Shown piece by piece: positions 42,943 through 51,215 of a stretch of 64,000 bases of DNA. The notes under the pieces are model-generated. The model saw only the letters and a program-made list of their open reading frames with translations, was not told where the DNA came from and did no database searches. This stretch comes from Tumebacillus amylolyticus. GTDB lineage: Bacteria; Bacillota; Bacilli; Tumebacillales; Tumebacillaceae. A program made the translations under genes and the position numbers. The stretch spans positions 496,001-560,000 of the forward strand of contig NZ_JAEQNB010000003.1 in assembly GCF_016722965.1 (NCBI RefSeq). Direction: 5' to 3'. Every line of letters starts with the position of its first letter. The first letter of the stretch is position 1.

Positions 42943-42961
42943 CGCAGAGGTTGTACGAAGA

Positions 42962-44290
42962 TTAGTGCAAGGATGGCATCTTGATGTGGAGATCATAATA
43001 ACCTCTGCTTTGGCTTTGGTACTTGGGATCACTTTTCTTGTCGTTGTGATCGTTTTTGTTGCTGTTCGAGCGCGAGTCGTCCTTCTTGTAGCCGGATTGC
43101 TTGTCGTTTTTGTCGTTGTTTTTGCTCGACGAGTTGGACTGTTGTTGAGCTTTGGACTTGTCGTTCTTGCCGTTGTCCTTGCCCGTAGAATGGCCATCGT
43201 CGTCCTTCTTGGACGACCCCTTGCCATTGTTGCCGTTGTTCGATTTCGAATTTTGTTCCCGGTCGTTCGATTTCGATTGGCTTGGGGGTTCGACTTTTTT
43301 CGAATCGTCTTGCTTGTTGCTGGTGTTGTCGTCCTTCTTCGCTTGGCCCGGCGGAATCTTTTGACCCTCATCGGACTGCTTGGTTTCACCGGACGGGAGG
43401 ATGCCCTTGGCTTTGCCTTGGTTCAAGAGCTTGGGTTTGCCCTCCTCCTTGAGGGTCTTCAGCAGCGAGTCGAGCTCTTGCCCGCCTTGCATCTGGTGAA
43501 CGACTTCCGCCATCTGCGGCTGTTGGTCGACCACTTTGTGGATCGGCTGTTTCTTGAGGTCATCGAGGCTGACATCAATTCCGTTGGACGTCGCGTTCAA
43601 GTACAGTGCATACTTGCCCGGCGACACTCCTTCTTGCTTGGCAGCTTCGCGTACTTCCTTGGAAACGAGGAGTCCTTCAACCTCCACGCCCGGGTTCTGC
43701 TGGACCGCCAGGGTTTTGACTTTGGAAACCAAGTCGTCTTCCAATTTGACGAGGTCGACGTTCTCTTGCTTCAACTTCTCCTCGTCAACCGCAGCCGAAG
43801 CGGTGATGATCACTTCGGTCTTGTCTTGGAAAAAGCCCTTGCTCTGCGCCGCTTGCGCCAACGATTCTACTGCTTGGTTCACCGACAAGCCCTTGAGTTT
43901 CAAGTCGCGTACAACATCTTCAGCTTCTTCGTTGAGCGCTACAGCTGCAAGCACTTCCTGATTCTTGTCAATCGACAGTTCTACACTCGGGTTGATATCC
44001 ACCGTGACGTACGCGTACGCCGGCGTCTCTCCGAGGAACGATTGGCTTCCCCATAAGCCAACCGCCAACAGAACGGATGCTGCGACCAAGGAAGTCTTGC
44101 GCCAAGGTTTGGCGTACCAAGACTTCTTGGTTTTGTTCGTGGAGGGAACCGATCGGAGTTCTCCCGGAAGTTCAACTTCCAGTCCGACGGCCATCCCGTC
44201 GAGGAAAGGTATTTTACGAAATTGACAGTCTTTGGTCATGACGATCGCCTGTTCGTTGGCGATCTGCATGACGATCCCTTTGTTTTGCAT
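42962..44290 (-). CDS. rsgI: RsgI-type anti-sigma-I factor
   Basis: 442-residue membrane protein. The N-terminal RsgI domain (MQNKGIVMQIANEQAIVMTKDCQFRKIP) binds sigma-I; a single helix (TSLVAASVLLAVGLWG) crosses the membrane at about 70. Outside lies the conserved YVTVDINPSVELSIDKNQEVLAAVALNEEAEDV segment, where family members are cleaved, and then a long Lys/Asn/Ser/Asp-rich low-complexity tail (about 310-430) instead of a carbohydrate-binding domain. An in-frame TTG two codons earlier is rejected in favour of the ATG. It follows sigI by 32 bases. Confidence 0.9.
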   Translation of the reverse strand: MQNKGIVMQIANEQAIVMTKDCQFRKIPFLDGMAVGLEVELPGELRSVPSTNKTKKSWYAKPWRKTSLVAASVLLAVGLWGSQSFLGETPAYAYVTVDINPSVELSIDKNQEVLAAVALNEEAEDVVRDLKLKGLSVNQAVESLAQAAQSKGFFQDKTEVIITASAAVDEEKLKQENVDLVKLEDDLVSKVKTLAVQQNPGVEVEGLLVSKEVREAAKQEGVSPGKYALYLNATSNGIDVSLDDLKKQPIHKVVDQQPQMAEVVHQMQGGQELDSLLKTLKEEGKPKLLNQGKAKGILPSGETKQSDEGQKIPPGQAKKDDNTSNKQDDSKKVEPPSQSKSNDREQNSKSNNGNNGKGSSKKDDDGHSTGKDNGKNDKSKAQQQSNSSSKNNDKNDKQSGYKKDDSRSNSNKNDHNDKKSDPKYQSQSRGYYDLHIKMPSLH

Positions 44291-44322
44291 CGACAACCCC
44301 CCTCTCCTCTCGTGCCATGTTG

Positions 44323-45099
44323 CTACATGATGTAATCTTGCAGCATGTCGAAGTCTCCGATCAGGATCAACGAAACCGCAATGATGTATTTGCGCTGTCG
44401 TTCGATCGTCTTGCGGGAAACTGCCACATGATTCATCAGTGCCTTCAGGGGTAGTGACTTTTTCGTGATGAGATAATCCCGAAGTTCGGGCTGTGCGACC
44501 AAAGCCTTTGCCACTTCAATTGCGTTTTCGCGCGCATCTTGGTGCTTGGGCGAGATGTCGACCAATTCGTCCATGGAGATCTCAAAGTCCATCAGCATCG
44601 TGGTGAACCGCATGATCTCCTCACGTCGCGCATCTGTTTCCAGTTGCTTTTGATGTTGTTCGACCGACTTCTGCACTTCGACGTAGTTGATGATGTTGTC
44701 TTCCTCATCTTCGACTTCAAAGTCCGAGAACGGCAGATCGCGTCCCTTCGCCTGTTTCGAACGGAAATAGTCGATCAGGCGACGCTTGATCACCGTGTCG
44801 GCAAACGCCAAGAAACTCGTGCCGCGGTCCAAATCATAGCGTTCAATCGCTTCGTTAAAGGCGGTGAGTGCAACACTGAACTCGTCGTCCTGCCCCCGGC
44901 GAATGTACCGTCCCGTAGCTTGGGAGGCGCTTTTGGCCACAAACGGAATGTAGTCTCTCAGGATCTGGTTGCGTGCTTCCTCATCTCCGCTTCGTGTGCG
45001 GGTCAGCAACTGATGGAGGTCAGTCGTTTCGTCCGCTTTTTTGCGTCGGAACGGTAAGATACCCACCCATTCCACCTCGCTTGCTATAGGATTTCGCAT
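44323..45099 (-). CDS. sigI: RNA polymerase sigma-I factor
   Basis: 258-residue sigma-70-family factor of the SigI type. Region 2 is visible as RNQILRDYIPFVAKSASQATGRYIRRGQDDEFSVALTAFNEAIERYDLDRGTSFLAFADTVIKRRLIDYFR, and the SigI-specific C-terminal helix-turn-helix as LPLKALMNHVAVSRKTIERQRKYIIAVSLILIGDF. It directs heat- or polysaccharide-responsive genes in Bacillota. The ATG at 45097-45099 has AAAGGA upstream; the earlier in-frame ATG has no ribosome site. Co-transcribed with its anti-sigma factor. Confidence 0.92.
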   Translation of the reverse strand: MRNPIASEVEWVGILPFRRKKADETTDLHQLLTRTRSGDEEARNQILRDYIPFVAKSASQATGRYIRRGQDDEFSVALTAFNEAIERYDLDRGTSFLAFADTVIKRRLIDYFRSKQAKGRDLPFSDFEVEDEEDNIINYVEVQKSVEQHQKQLETDARREEIMRFTTMLMDFEISMDELVDISPKHQDARENAIEVAKALVAQPELRDYLITKKSLPLKALMNHVAVSRKTIERQRKYIIAVSLILIGDFDMLQDYIM

Positions 45100-45152
45100 A
45101 CGTTGTTTCCTTTGTGGGGCATTCAACGGGGTTCGCCAAAAATTTTTGTCGA

Positions 45153-46151
45153 TTACGTGGTTTTCGGCGTCCGTCCGAAGTGTTTGTACCCATGTGGGGT
45201 GACGATGCGACCACGCGGGGTCCGCTGTAAAAATCCGATTTGCAAGAGATACGGCTCATACACGTCTTCGATCGTGTCGGACTCTTCGCCAATCGTCGCC
45301 GCGATCGTATCGAGTCCGACCGGACCCCCTCCGAACTTGTCGATGATGGTGAGCAACAGCTTGTGGTCAACCGAATCGAGACCGAGCGAGTCGATCTGAA
45401 TCAACTTGAGCGCGTGGTCCGCCAATTCCTGTGAGATCACGCCGTCGCCCTGCACCATCGCAAAGTCTCGCACGCGTTTGAGCAGACGAATGGCAATCCG
45501 CGGGGTTCCCCGAGATCGCTTCGCCATCTCCAACGCGCCGTCCGGCAAGATCGGCACTTGAAAAATCTCCGCCGATCGCACGATGATTTTTTGCAAATCT
45601 GCAACGTCATAGTATTCCAAATGGCTGACCACTCCAAAACGATCACGCAACGGCAACGAGAGCATCCCCGCTCTCGTCGTCGCCCCGATCAACGTGAAGG
45701 GCGGCAGGTCCAGCCGAACCGAGCGTGCGCCCGGTCCTTTGCCGATGATAATATCCAAGGCGAAGTCTTCCATCGCCGGGTACAACACTTCTTCGACACT
45801 TCGGTTAATCCGGTGTATTTCGTCAATGAACAGCACATCCCCCTCAGAGAGGTTCGTGAGCAGAGCAGCCAAGTCGCCGGGGCGTTCAATCGCCGGCCCC
45901 GAGGTGGTGCGTATGCTGACACCCATTTCGTTGGCGATGACGTTCGACAGCGTGGTCTTGCCAAGGCCCGGCGGGCCGTAGAACAAGACATGGTCGAGCG
46001 CTTCCCGACGCATCTTGGCAGCTTCGATATACACTTTCAGATTGTCGCGCACCTGGCGTTGCCCGATCATCTCGTGCAAAAACCGTGGGCGCAACGTCTC
46101 TTGGTCTCCATCTTCGTTCTGGTAATCGGATGACAGAACTCGCTCTTCCAA
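45153..46151 (-). CDS. ruvB: Holliday junction branch migration helicase RuvB
   Basis: 332-residue AAA+ motor. Walker [16 protein letters not shown], Walker [10 protein letters not shown], sensor [21 protein letters not shown] and the C-terminal winged-helix ([17 protein letters not shown]) are complete. It starts with TTG, preceded by GAGGAG nine bases upstream. It drives branch migration with RuvA after strand exchange. Order ruvC-ruvA-ruvB on the minus strand. Confidence 0.97.
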   Translation of the reverse strand: MEERVLSSDYQNEDGDQETLRPRFLHEMIGQRQVRDNLKVYIEAAKMRREALDHVLFYGPPGLGKTTLSNVIANEMGVSIRTTSGPAIERPGDLAALLTNLSEGDVLFIDEIHRINRSVEEVLYPAMEDFALDIIIGKGPGARSVRLDLPPFTLIGATTRAGMLSLPLRDRFGVVSHLEYYDVADLQKIIVRSAEIFQVPILPDGALEMAKRSRGTPRIAIRLLKRVRDFAMVQGDGVISQELADHALKLIQIDSLGLDSVDHKLLLTIIDKFGGGPVGLDTIAATIGEESDTIEDVYEPYLLQIGFLQRTPRGRIVTPHGYKHFGRTPKTT

Positions 46152-46165
46152 GGCTGAACTCTCCT

Positions 46166-46783
46166 CTACATACGCATCAGCTGTTTGAGTGCGAGCTTGA
46201 TCTGGTCTTCCAGCTTCATGCCCGGCTCTACTTCGCCCGCGATGTCGCGGACAGCCCCGTGCGCTTCCTTCTCATTATACCCGAGGGCCAAAAGTGCCTC
46301 AAATAGCTCTGTTCCTAGACCTTTAGACTTAGACGGCGCTTTTTGTGTCTGAGACAAAGGTGTGGTCGGGAAAACGGACGCCAGGTCGTCCAGCTTGTCT
46401 TTGAGGTCGAGAATCAGGCGCTGGGCGGTTTTTTTTCCGACTCCCGGCAACTTTGTCAAAAAATCCACGTCCTCGTTGCGCACGGCAAACACCACTTGAC
46501 CGGGAGACCCGGCGCCGATGATCGCCATCGCGACTTTGGGCCCAATTCCGGAGACGTTGTTCAAACGACCGAACAGTTCGCACTCCTCCCGTGTGTTGAA
46601 CCCGAACAGCAGGTGGGCGTCCTCGCGAATGTGATGATGCGTGTAGAGACGAAGTTTGTCTCCGAGGTTGCTTTGGTACGCGGTGGTTCCCGTGGTGAAC
46701 ACGCGGTACCCGACGCCGTTTACGTTGAGCACGACGTGGTCGAGCTCTTGAATTTCGACAGGGCCTTCGACGAATGCGATCAC
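46166..46783 (-). CDS. ruvA: Holliday junction DNA-binding protein RuvA
   Basis: 205-residue tetrameric junction-binding protein. OB-fold N-terminus ([28 protein letters not shown]), helix-hairpin-helix motifs [16 protein letters not shown] and [22 protein letters not shown], and the RuvB-binding domain III ([20 protein letters not shown]) are visible. It uses a GTG start that overlaps the ruvC stop (GTGA). Confidence 0.97.
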   Translation of the reverse strand: MIAFVEGPVEIQELDHVVLNVNGVGYRVFTTGTTAYQSNLGDKLRLYTHHHIREDAHLLFGFNTREECELFGRLNNVSGIGPKVAMAIIGAGSPGQVVFAVRNEDVDFLTKLPGVGKKTAQRLILDLKDKLDDLASVFPTTPLSQTQKAPSKSKGLGTELFEALLALGYNEKEAHGAVRDIAGEVEPGMKLEDQIKLALKQLMRM

Positions 46784-47283
46784 TTGAGCTTCATCCTTTC
46801 CACCCGATTCAGGAAGGGGGCGTTGTGCGCGTGTGTAATCGCAACGGCGAGCGCATCGGCGGCGTCGTCCGGCTTCGGGATGTTTGCGAGGCCGAGGAAC
46901 ATCCGCACCATTTCCTGCATTTGTTTTTTGTCAGCTTTGCCGTAGCCGGCGACCGATTGCTTGACTTGCATCGGGGTATATTCGGCGAGCGGAAGCCCTG
47001 CTTCGCGAGCTGCGAGCAAGACGACGCCGCGCGCTTGGGCGACGTCGATGGCGGTGGTGACAGATTTGGAGAAGAAAATCTGCTCCACGGCGACCGCTTC
47101 CGGTTGCAGGCGGGCGATCACTTCTCGGACGGCACCGTAGATGTCTACGAGGCGATCGGGGAGCGGGGTATGTGGTTTGGTTTCGATACAGCCATATTCG
47201 ACCGACTTGATCCGGTTGCCAATCGAGTCCACGACACCGTAACCCGTGCGCCCGTAGCCGGGGTCAATTCCTAAGATTCGCAT
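46780..47283 (-). CDS. ruvC: Crossover junction endodeoxyribonuclease RuvC
   Basis: 167-residue resolvase. The RNase H-like fold begins with MRILGIDPGYGRTGYGVVD (catalytic Asp7), then EAVAVEQIFFSKSVTTAIDVAQARG (catalytic Glu), and the C-terminal DAADALAVAITHAH with the last acidic residues. It cuts Holliday junctions symmetrically. Presence of RuvC beside RuvAB distinguishes this organism from Bacillus subtilis, which uses RecU. Confidence 0.97.
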   Translation of the reverse strand: MRILGIDPGYGRTGYGVVDSIGNRIKSVEYGCIETKPHTPLPDRLVDIYGAVREVIARLQPEAVAVEQIFFSKSVTTAIDVAQARGVVLLAAREAGLPLAEYTPMQVKQSVAGYGKADKKQMQEMVRMFLGLANIPKPDDAADALAVAITHAHNAPFLNRVERMKLK

Positions 47284-47392
47284 GTACTACCTCCTCAAAA
47301 AAAAGACAGCCTGAGGATAAATGTATTCCATAGCCGAACATACATTTCCTTTTTTATCATAGATACGAAAAAAAAACGATGGTAAATAAATC

Positions 47393-47429
47393 AAAAAGCG
47401 CCAATTCCGCGCAGGGAATGGCGCTTTTT
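47393..47429 (-). terminator. Rho-independent terminator of the CobW gene
   Basis: AAAAAGCGCCAATTCC pairs with GGAATGGCGCTTTTT with a bulge; T run on the minus strand. Confidence 0.8.
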
Positions 47430-47431
47430 GA

Positions 47432-48469
47432 TCAGTTTTTCAACAGGCAGGCGTCGAGTCGGGCGAGCAGGTCCTCGCGGTCGAGTTGTTGGCCGATCAA
47501 GACCAGTTTGGACTCGCGCGGACCCTCCGGCCACGGGGTGTGCAGGGTTGCCGTGGAGCGGTCGCCGACCAAGTGGAACAGCAGTTGTGCGTCGTAGCCT
47601 TCGATCCAGATCAAGCCTTTGCCACGGAAGATATTCTTGGGCAGAGACTCCAGAAATTCCCCGAGGCGTTCGTAGTCAAACGCATACTTCGTCGTGAACG
47701 ACACAGAGGAAATTTCCTCACGACTCAGATGAGACCCCGTCTTCGCCGTCGCCGACAACTTCGCAAACGAAACAAAGTCGCCGCCCAAGGCATCGTCAGA
47801 CGCACTGCCAAGGTCAGCCGCACCAGCAAAGTCTGCCGCGTTCTCTGATTCAACGCCCCCGCGATGCACGTCTACGTCGATGATCAGGCGGAGGTCCACC
47901 TCGCCGTTTACCGTCTCGAGGAGTCGGGCGGCGGGGTTGAGGTCGCCGATCTCTTCCTTAATTTCATGTCGCATCGCGTCGCTCACCAAATCGACTTTGT
48001 TCAACAGCAAGATATCTCCCGCAAGAATTTGGTCGATTGTGGTCCCCGAACGGATGAGGTTCTCATGGAAGTTCGCCGCATCCAGCACCGTCAAGATCGC
48101 ATCCAACCGCACCTCTTCACACAGCTCTTCATGCAAAAACGTCTGCGCCACCGGCCGAGGGTCGGCCAGCCCCGTCGTCTCCACCACTAGATACTCAATC
48201 CCGCTTTGCTTCTTCAAAATCCGCGAGATCGCATCCAACAAATCTTCCCGCACCGTGCAACAAACACAGCCGTTCGCCAATTCCACCACCTGCTCGTCCG
48301 TTCCGACCACCAGATGATGGTCGATCGACAACTCCCCAAACTCGTTGACGATCACCCCAAATTTGATTCCGTGCTGCTCCGAAAGAATCCGGTTGAGCAA
48401 CGTCGTCTTGCCACTTCCCAAAGCTCCGGTCAACAATGTCACCGGCATGCGCGTATCCATCACGTCCAT
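47432..48469 (-). CDS. CobW/G3E-family GTPase (metal chaperone)
   Basis: 345-residue P-loop GTPase. Motifs: Walker [12 protein letters not shown], the metal-binding [12 protein letters not shown] (CxCC), [12 protein letters not shown] (Walker B) and LLLNKVDLV (guanine specificity). The C-terminal CobW_C domain ([11 protein letters not shown]...) is present. Family members load zinc or other metals into target enzymes, often under metal starvation. The linker between domains (about 200-245) is rich in Asp, Ala and Gly rather than the His-rich stretch seen in some members. GGAG lies upstream of the ATG. Single-gene unit. Confidence 0.85.
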   Translation of the reverse strand: MDVMDTRMPVTLLTGALGSGKTTLLNRILSEQHGIKFGVIVNEFGELSIDHHLVVGTDEQVVELANGCVCCTVREDLLDAISRILKKQSGIEYLVVETTGLADPRPVAQTFLHEELCEEVRLDAILTVLDAANFHENLIRSGTTIDQILAGDILLLNKVDLVSDAMRHEIKEEIGDLNPAARLLETVNGEVDLRLIIDVDVHRGGVESENAADFAGAADLGSASDDALGGDFVSFAKLSATAKTGSHLSREEISSVSFTTKYAFDYERLGEFLESLPKNIFRGKGLIWIEGYDAQLLFHLVGDRSTATLHTPWPEGPRESKLVLIGQQLDREDLLARLDACLLKN

Positions 48470-48573
48470 CTCGCTTCACTCCGTTCCCATTCAACTTCCC
48501 TCAGTATACCGAAACCACACATATTGGACAATCAAACCCCAATAAAGTAGAAGTAAACATTTCGAAAAGCGAG

Positions 48574-48750
48574 GTGGTTCGACTGAAAAAAACAGCCCGC
48601 CTCTACTTCATCGCCGGTGCGGCGGCGTACTGTGCCGGGGTGATCCTCTACGCGGTCAACGGGCATAAACTCTACCCCTTCCTCGGCGGTTGGATCGCCG
48701 GATTGCTCCTCATGGAAGGCTTCTCCCGCCGCAAACTCGAAAGCGCTTAA
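48574..48750 (+). CDS. Small two-helix membrane protein
   Basis: About 58 residues with two hydrophobic segments (ARLYFIAGAAAYCAGVILYAVNGH and LYPFLGGWIAGLLLMEGF) and a basic end (SRRKLESA). The start is not settled: the GTG at 48574 lacks an upstream ribosome site, while GAGGTGG sits six to seven bases before an in-frame CTG at 48583. No family recognised; such two-helix proteins occur widely in Bacillales. Confidence 0.55.
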   Translation: MVRLKKTARLYFIAGAAAYCAGVILYAVNGHKLYPFLGGWIAGLLLMEGFSRRKLESA

Positions 48751-48853
48751 AAATATTTCAGATTTCCCGCAATTTTCCCTGAAACCAAATGGGTTCGTCC
48801 ATCGTCTATAGAGATGATGAACAAATTTGTAAGGAAAAGGGAAGGTGAGCGGT

Positions 48854-48973
48854 GTGCTGTCGAGTATCGTGGCCCTCATACTGTTGTTGGCAGTCGTAAG
48901 TACAGGTTTGATCATGATCGCGCGGGGAGATCAACAGGAGGAGCCGAAGTCCTCACAGACGCTTGGCTCCTGA
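48854..48973 (+). CDS. Small single-helix membrane peptide (39 aa)
   Basis: Short frame starting at GTG 48854 with AAGGTGA just upstream (or at GTG 48845, 42 residues). It encodes one membrane helix (SSIVALILLLAVVSTGLIMIA) followed by an Arg and a hydrophilic acidic tail (GDQQEEPKSSQTLGS). A bidirectional terminator follows 19 bases after the stop. Plausible small membrane protein; function unknown. Confidence 0.45.
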   Translation: MLSSIVALILLLAVVSTGLIMIARGDQQEEPKSSQTLGS

Positions 48974-48991
48974 ACGACCCCCTTTCAAATG

Positions 48992-49029
48992 AAAAAGGCA
49001 CACCGCCCGCGCGCGATGTGCCTTTTTTT
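48992..49029. terminator. Bidirectional rho-independent terminator
   Basis: AAAAAGGCACA pairs with TGTGCCTTTTT around a GC-rich loop. It serves the small peptide gene and the CotS-like gene from opposite sides and overlaps the latter's stop codon. Confidence 0.85.
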
Positions 49030-50032
49030 ATAGAAAGCAGACTTGAGACCGTCGTTTCTCTTCTTGGATCTGTGCCCAAGCGAGCCGAACCCGCAGCGAG
49101 TCGCGTTTGCCCGTCTTGCCAAAGTCGTACCATTCGCGGATGACAAGCGAGGGATAGAGCATCAGCGCTTGCAGAACACGGCGGTTGTCAACGTCCAGCG
49201 GCAAGACCCGCTCATACGCCTCGATCATTTCGGAGAACAAGCCCGGCTCCCACCCGTTCAGATACAGAGAATGGTTCATCAGTTGGTAGAGATCGTGCGC
49301 CCGCACGTCGTACCCCGCCAGATCGAAATCAATCAGCGCCGCGCCCTCCCCGTGCCACATAAAATTATGCGGGGCCGGGTCGCGGTGACAAAGCGAACCG
49401 TGGCGCAAGTCGCGGTCGAGTGCCCGTTCCAACGCCATGCCTTGGAGCTGAACGACCGATTCACGAGCCTGTTCTTGAAACGGACGCCACATGTCGCGCA
49501 AATCCGGGTCTTTGAACGTGGCAACCTGTGCCCGTTCGAGACGATGGCGGTACTTTTCCGACAAGGGCGGGACGCGCAGATAGAACGCTTTTTTGCTGCC
49601 CTTGCCCGCCGGAACGGCATGCAACTGAGCCAACGCACGGGCGGCTGCCTTGCGTTCATCCGCTGATTTGAGCGACAGATGCCGGCCTTGAAGCCACGGT
49701 TGGATCGTGTAGAGCCCACCGCGATCGGCCATATAGGGAACTCCTTGGTTTGTGCGCAAGTAGGGTGCCACTTCGACGCCTGCCAACAACACGCGATCCA
49801 AGGCGTCCGACAGCGCTTCCAAACGTCTGCGCATCCCGTCCCCGTCATAGCGTTTCAGGATCATCGCGCCGCCGGATGTCTGCATGCCCGTGACGGTGCG
49901 CAGTTTCACACGGCGGTGGATGCGGAGTCCGAAGCCCTGTTCCAACTTCGCGATCAACTCTCCCCCATCGGAACTCCCTCCCTTCTCTATGAAAAAAGGG
50001 AGCCTGTGCGGCCCCCTATCCGGCATCGGCAT
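49028..50032 (-). CDS. CotS-family spore coat kinase-like protein
   Basis: APH/CotS-type kinase-fold protein. The catalytic loop HRDPAPHNFMWHGEGAALIDFDLAGYDVRAHDLYQLM has the Asp-x4-Asn and DFD metal site; AMILKRYDG is the ATP-binding strand with Lys. CotS relatives are spore coat proteins, some acting as kinases. The start is doubtful: the ATG at 50032 lies four bases after the safA-like stop, but a terminator (49992-50016) covers codons 6-14. A TTG at 49955-49957 would give 309 residues and still include the conserved LIAKLEQGFGL. Placement next to a SafA-like gene supports a spore role. Confidence 0.75.
   Translation of the reverse strand: MPMPDRGPHRLPFFIEKGGSSDGGELIAKLEQGFGLRIHRRVKLRTVTGMQTSGGAMILKRYDGDGMRRRLEALSDALDRVLLAGVEVAPYLRTNQGVPYMADRGGLYTIQPWLQGRHLSLKSADERKAAARALAQLHAVPAGKGSKKAFYLRVPPLSEKYRHRLERAQVATFKDPDLRDMWRPFQEQARESVVQLQGMALERALDRDLRHGSLCHRDPAPHNFMWHGEGAALIDFDLAGYDVRAHDLYQLMNHSLYLNGWEPGLFSEMIEAYERVLPLDVDNRRVLQALMLYPSLVIREWYDFGKTGKRDSLRVRLAWAQIQEEKRRSQVCFL
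49992..50016 (-). terminator. Rho-independent terminator after the safA-like gene
   Basis: On the minus strand GGGGGCC-GCACA-GGCTCCC forms a seven-pair stem with one G-U, followed by six T. It lies inside the first codons of the longest CotS-like frame. Confidence 0.7.
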
Positions 50033-50035
50033 TGC

Positions 50036-51052
50036 TTAGTCTTCGTCGCGGTAGAACGTCTTCGGCATCATGCCGATGTGTTGCTGGTTGATCATGGACG
50101 CCATCAGCATTTGATGGTGCATGTGTTCTGCGTGCGGGTGATGGTGGTGTTGTTGATGGCATCCGCATTTTTTGACTTTTTTGTGGCATTTCTTTTTGTG
50201 CTTTTTCTTGGTGGAGACCGGGATGTACATCATCACCATCGGGTGATGGTGCATGTAGTGATGCTCTTGCGGCATGACCACCGGCGCCTGAACTTGCGGT
50301 TTGAGGTTTTGCAGCTGCCAGTTGATGTTGGTGTTGTTATGGCTGTCTTTGTGCGGCGCGTATTGCAGGTTCAAATCGATGTGCGGGGTCATCGGGGCCG
50401 GAGCAGGCATCGGCATTTCTACGGGCATCGGCGGCGGGGTGATGTTGATCGGTTTTTCCATCGTGACCATCTCCTTCGGCGTGGTAAGTTGTTCTTGGGT
50501 AGTGAACGGCGAAACCGGAGCGACCGGGGCGGTCATTTGCTCTTTGGTCATGCCGGGATTGCTGGTTTTGGGTTTCATCCCGGACGAGGGGATGTTCAGC
50601 ACTTGGCCGGGATAGATCTTATCCAAGTGCAGCGTGTGCGCCAACTGCGGGTTGGCAGCTTTCAACATCTCGATGGTGACGCCGACTTGCTTGGCGATTT
50701 TCAGCACATCGTCACCATGTTTGACCACGTACTTCCAAAGCCCTTCCCATTTTGGAACGGACGGGTACGCTTGCGGTTCGGCAGGGGCTGGTGTCGGCGC
50801 GGGGGCCGGTTCAGGGAGTTCTGCCGTCGGAGCCGGTACTGCTCCGCCTTCATCGGTTGCATCAGGAGTTGGGGTGACCTCAGGTTCACCCGGCGACATG
50901 CCCGTGCCCGGGATGTTGATTTGCATACCGACGTCTATTTGATCGGGGTTTGCAATCTGGGGATTGGCGGCGATCAGTTGATCCAAGGGAATACTCCACA
51001 TCTTGGAGATCTTCCACATGGAATCGCCTTTCTGGACGCTGTAGACTTTCAA
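50036..51052 (-). CDS. SafA-like LysM spore morphogenetic protein
   Basis: 338 residues. The N-terminal LysM (KVYSVQKGDSMWKISKMWSIPLDQLIAANPQIANPDQIDVGMQINIPG) closely resembles that of SafA, which binds cortex peptidoglycan and SpoVID at the start of inner coat assembly. A Pro/Ala/Thr/Glu-rich linker and a second LysM (YVVKHGDDVLKIAKQVGVTIEMLKAANPQ...YPGQVLNIPSSG) follow, then a Pro/Met-rich region and a His/Lys/Cys-rich tail (KKKHKKKCHKKVKKCGCHQQHHHH). A TTG start at 51052 has GGAGGT eight bases upstream. safA lies near ruvAB in Bacillus subtilis too. Confidence 0.8.
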   Translation of the reverse strand: MKVYSVQKGDSMWKISKMWSIPLDQLIAANPQIANPDQIDVGMQINIPGTGMSPGEPEVTPTPDATDEGGAVPAPTAELPEPAPAPTPAPAEPQAYPSVPKWEGLWKYVVKHGDDVLKIAKQVGVTIEMLKAANPQLAHTLHLDKIYPGQVLNIPSSGMKPKTSNPGMTKEQMTAPVAPVSPFTTQEQLTTPKEMVTMEKPINITPPPMPVEMPMPAPAPMTPHIDLNLQYAPHKDSHNNTNINWQLQNLKPQVQAPVVMPQEHHYMHHHPMVMMYIPVSTKKKHKKKCHKKVKKCGCHQQHHHHPHAEHMHHQMLMASMINQQHIGMMPKTFYRDED

Positions 51053-51135
51053 CCCGCTCGACCTCCTTCGTCATATGTCACTGGCAGTATATGCGCCCTG
51101 CGTCCATGTGCGCTTGTCTAGTGAAAATTGGGCTC

Positions 51136-51165
51136 TAGACAGGTTTGTTCACAATCTTGTATACT
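51136..51165 (+). promoter_or_regulatory. Promoter of the MFS gene
   Basis: TAGACA (51136-51141), 18-base spacer, TATACT (51160-51165), about 50 bases before the preferred start codon. Confidence 0.6.
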
Positions 51166-51215
51166 GTCTGAAAACAAACAGAATGGTTGTCTCTTCTGAG
51201 AGGACGGATTACTTC

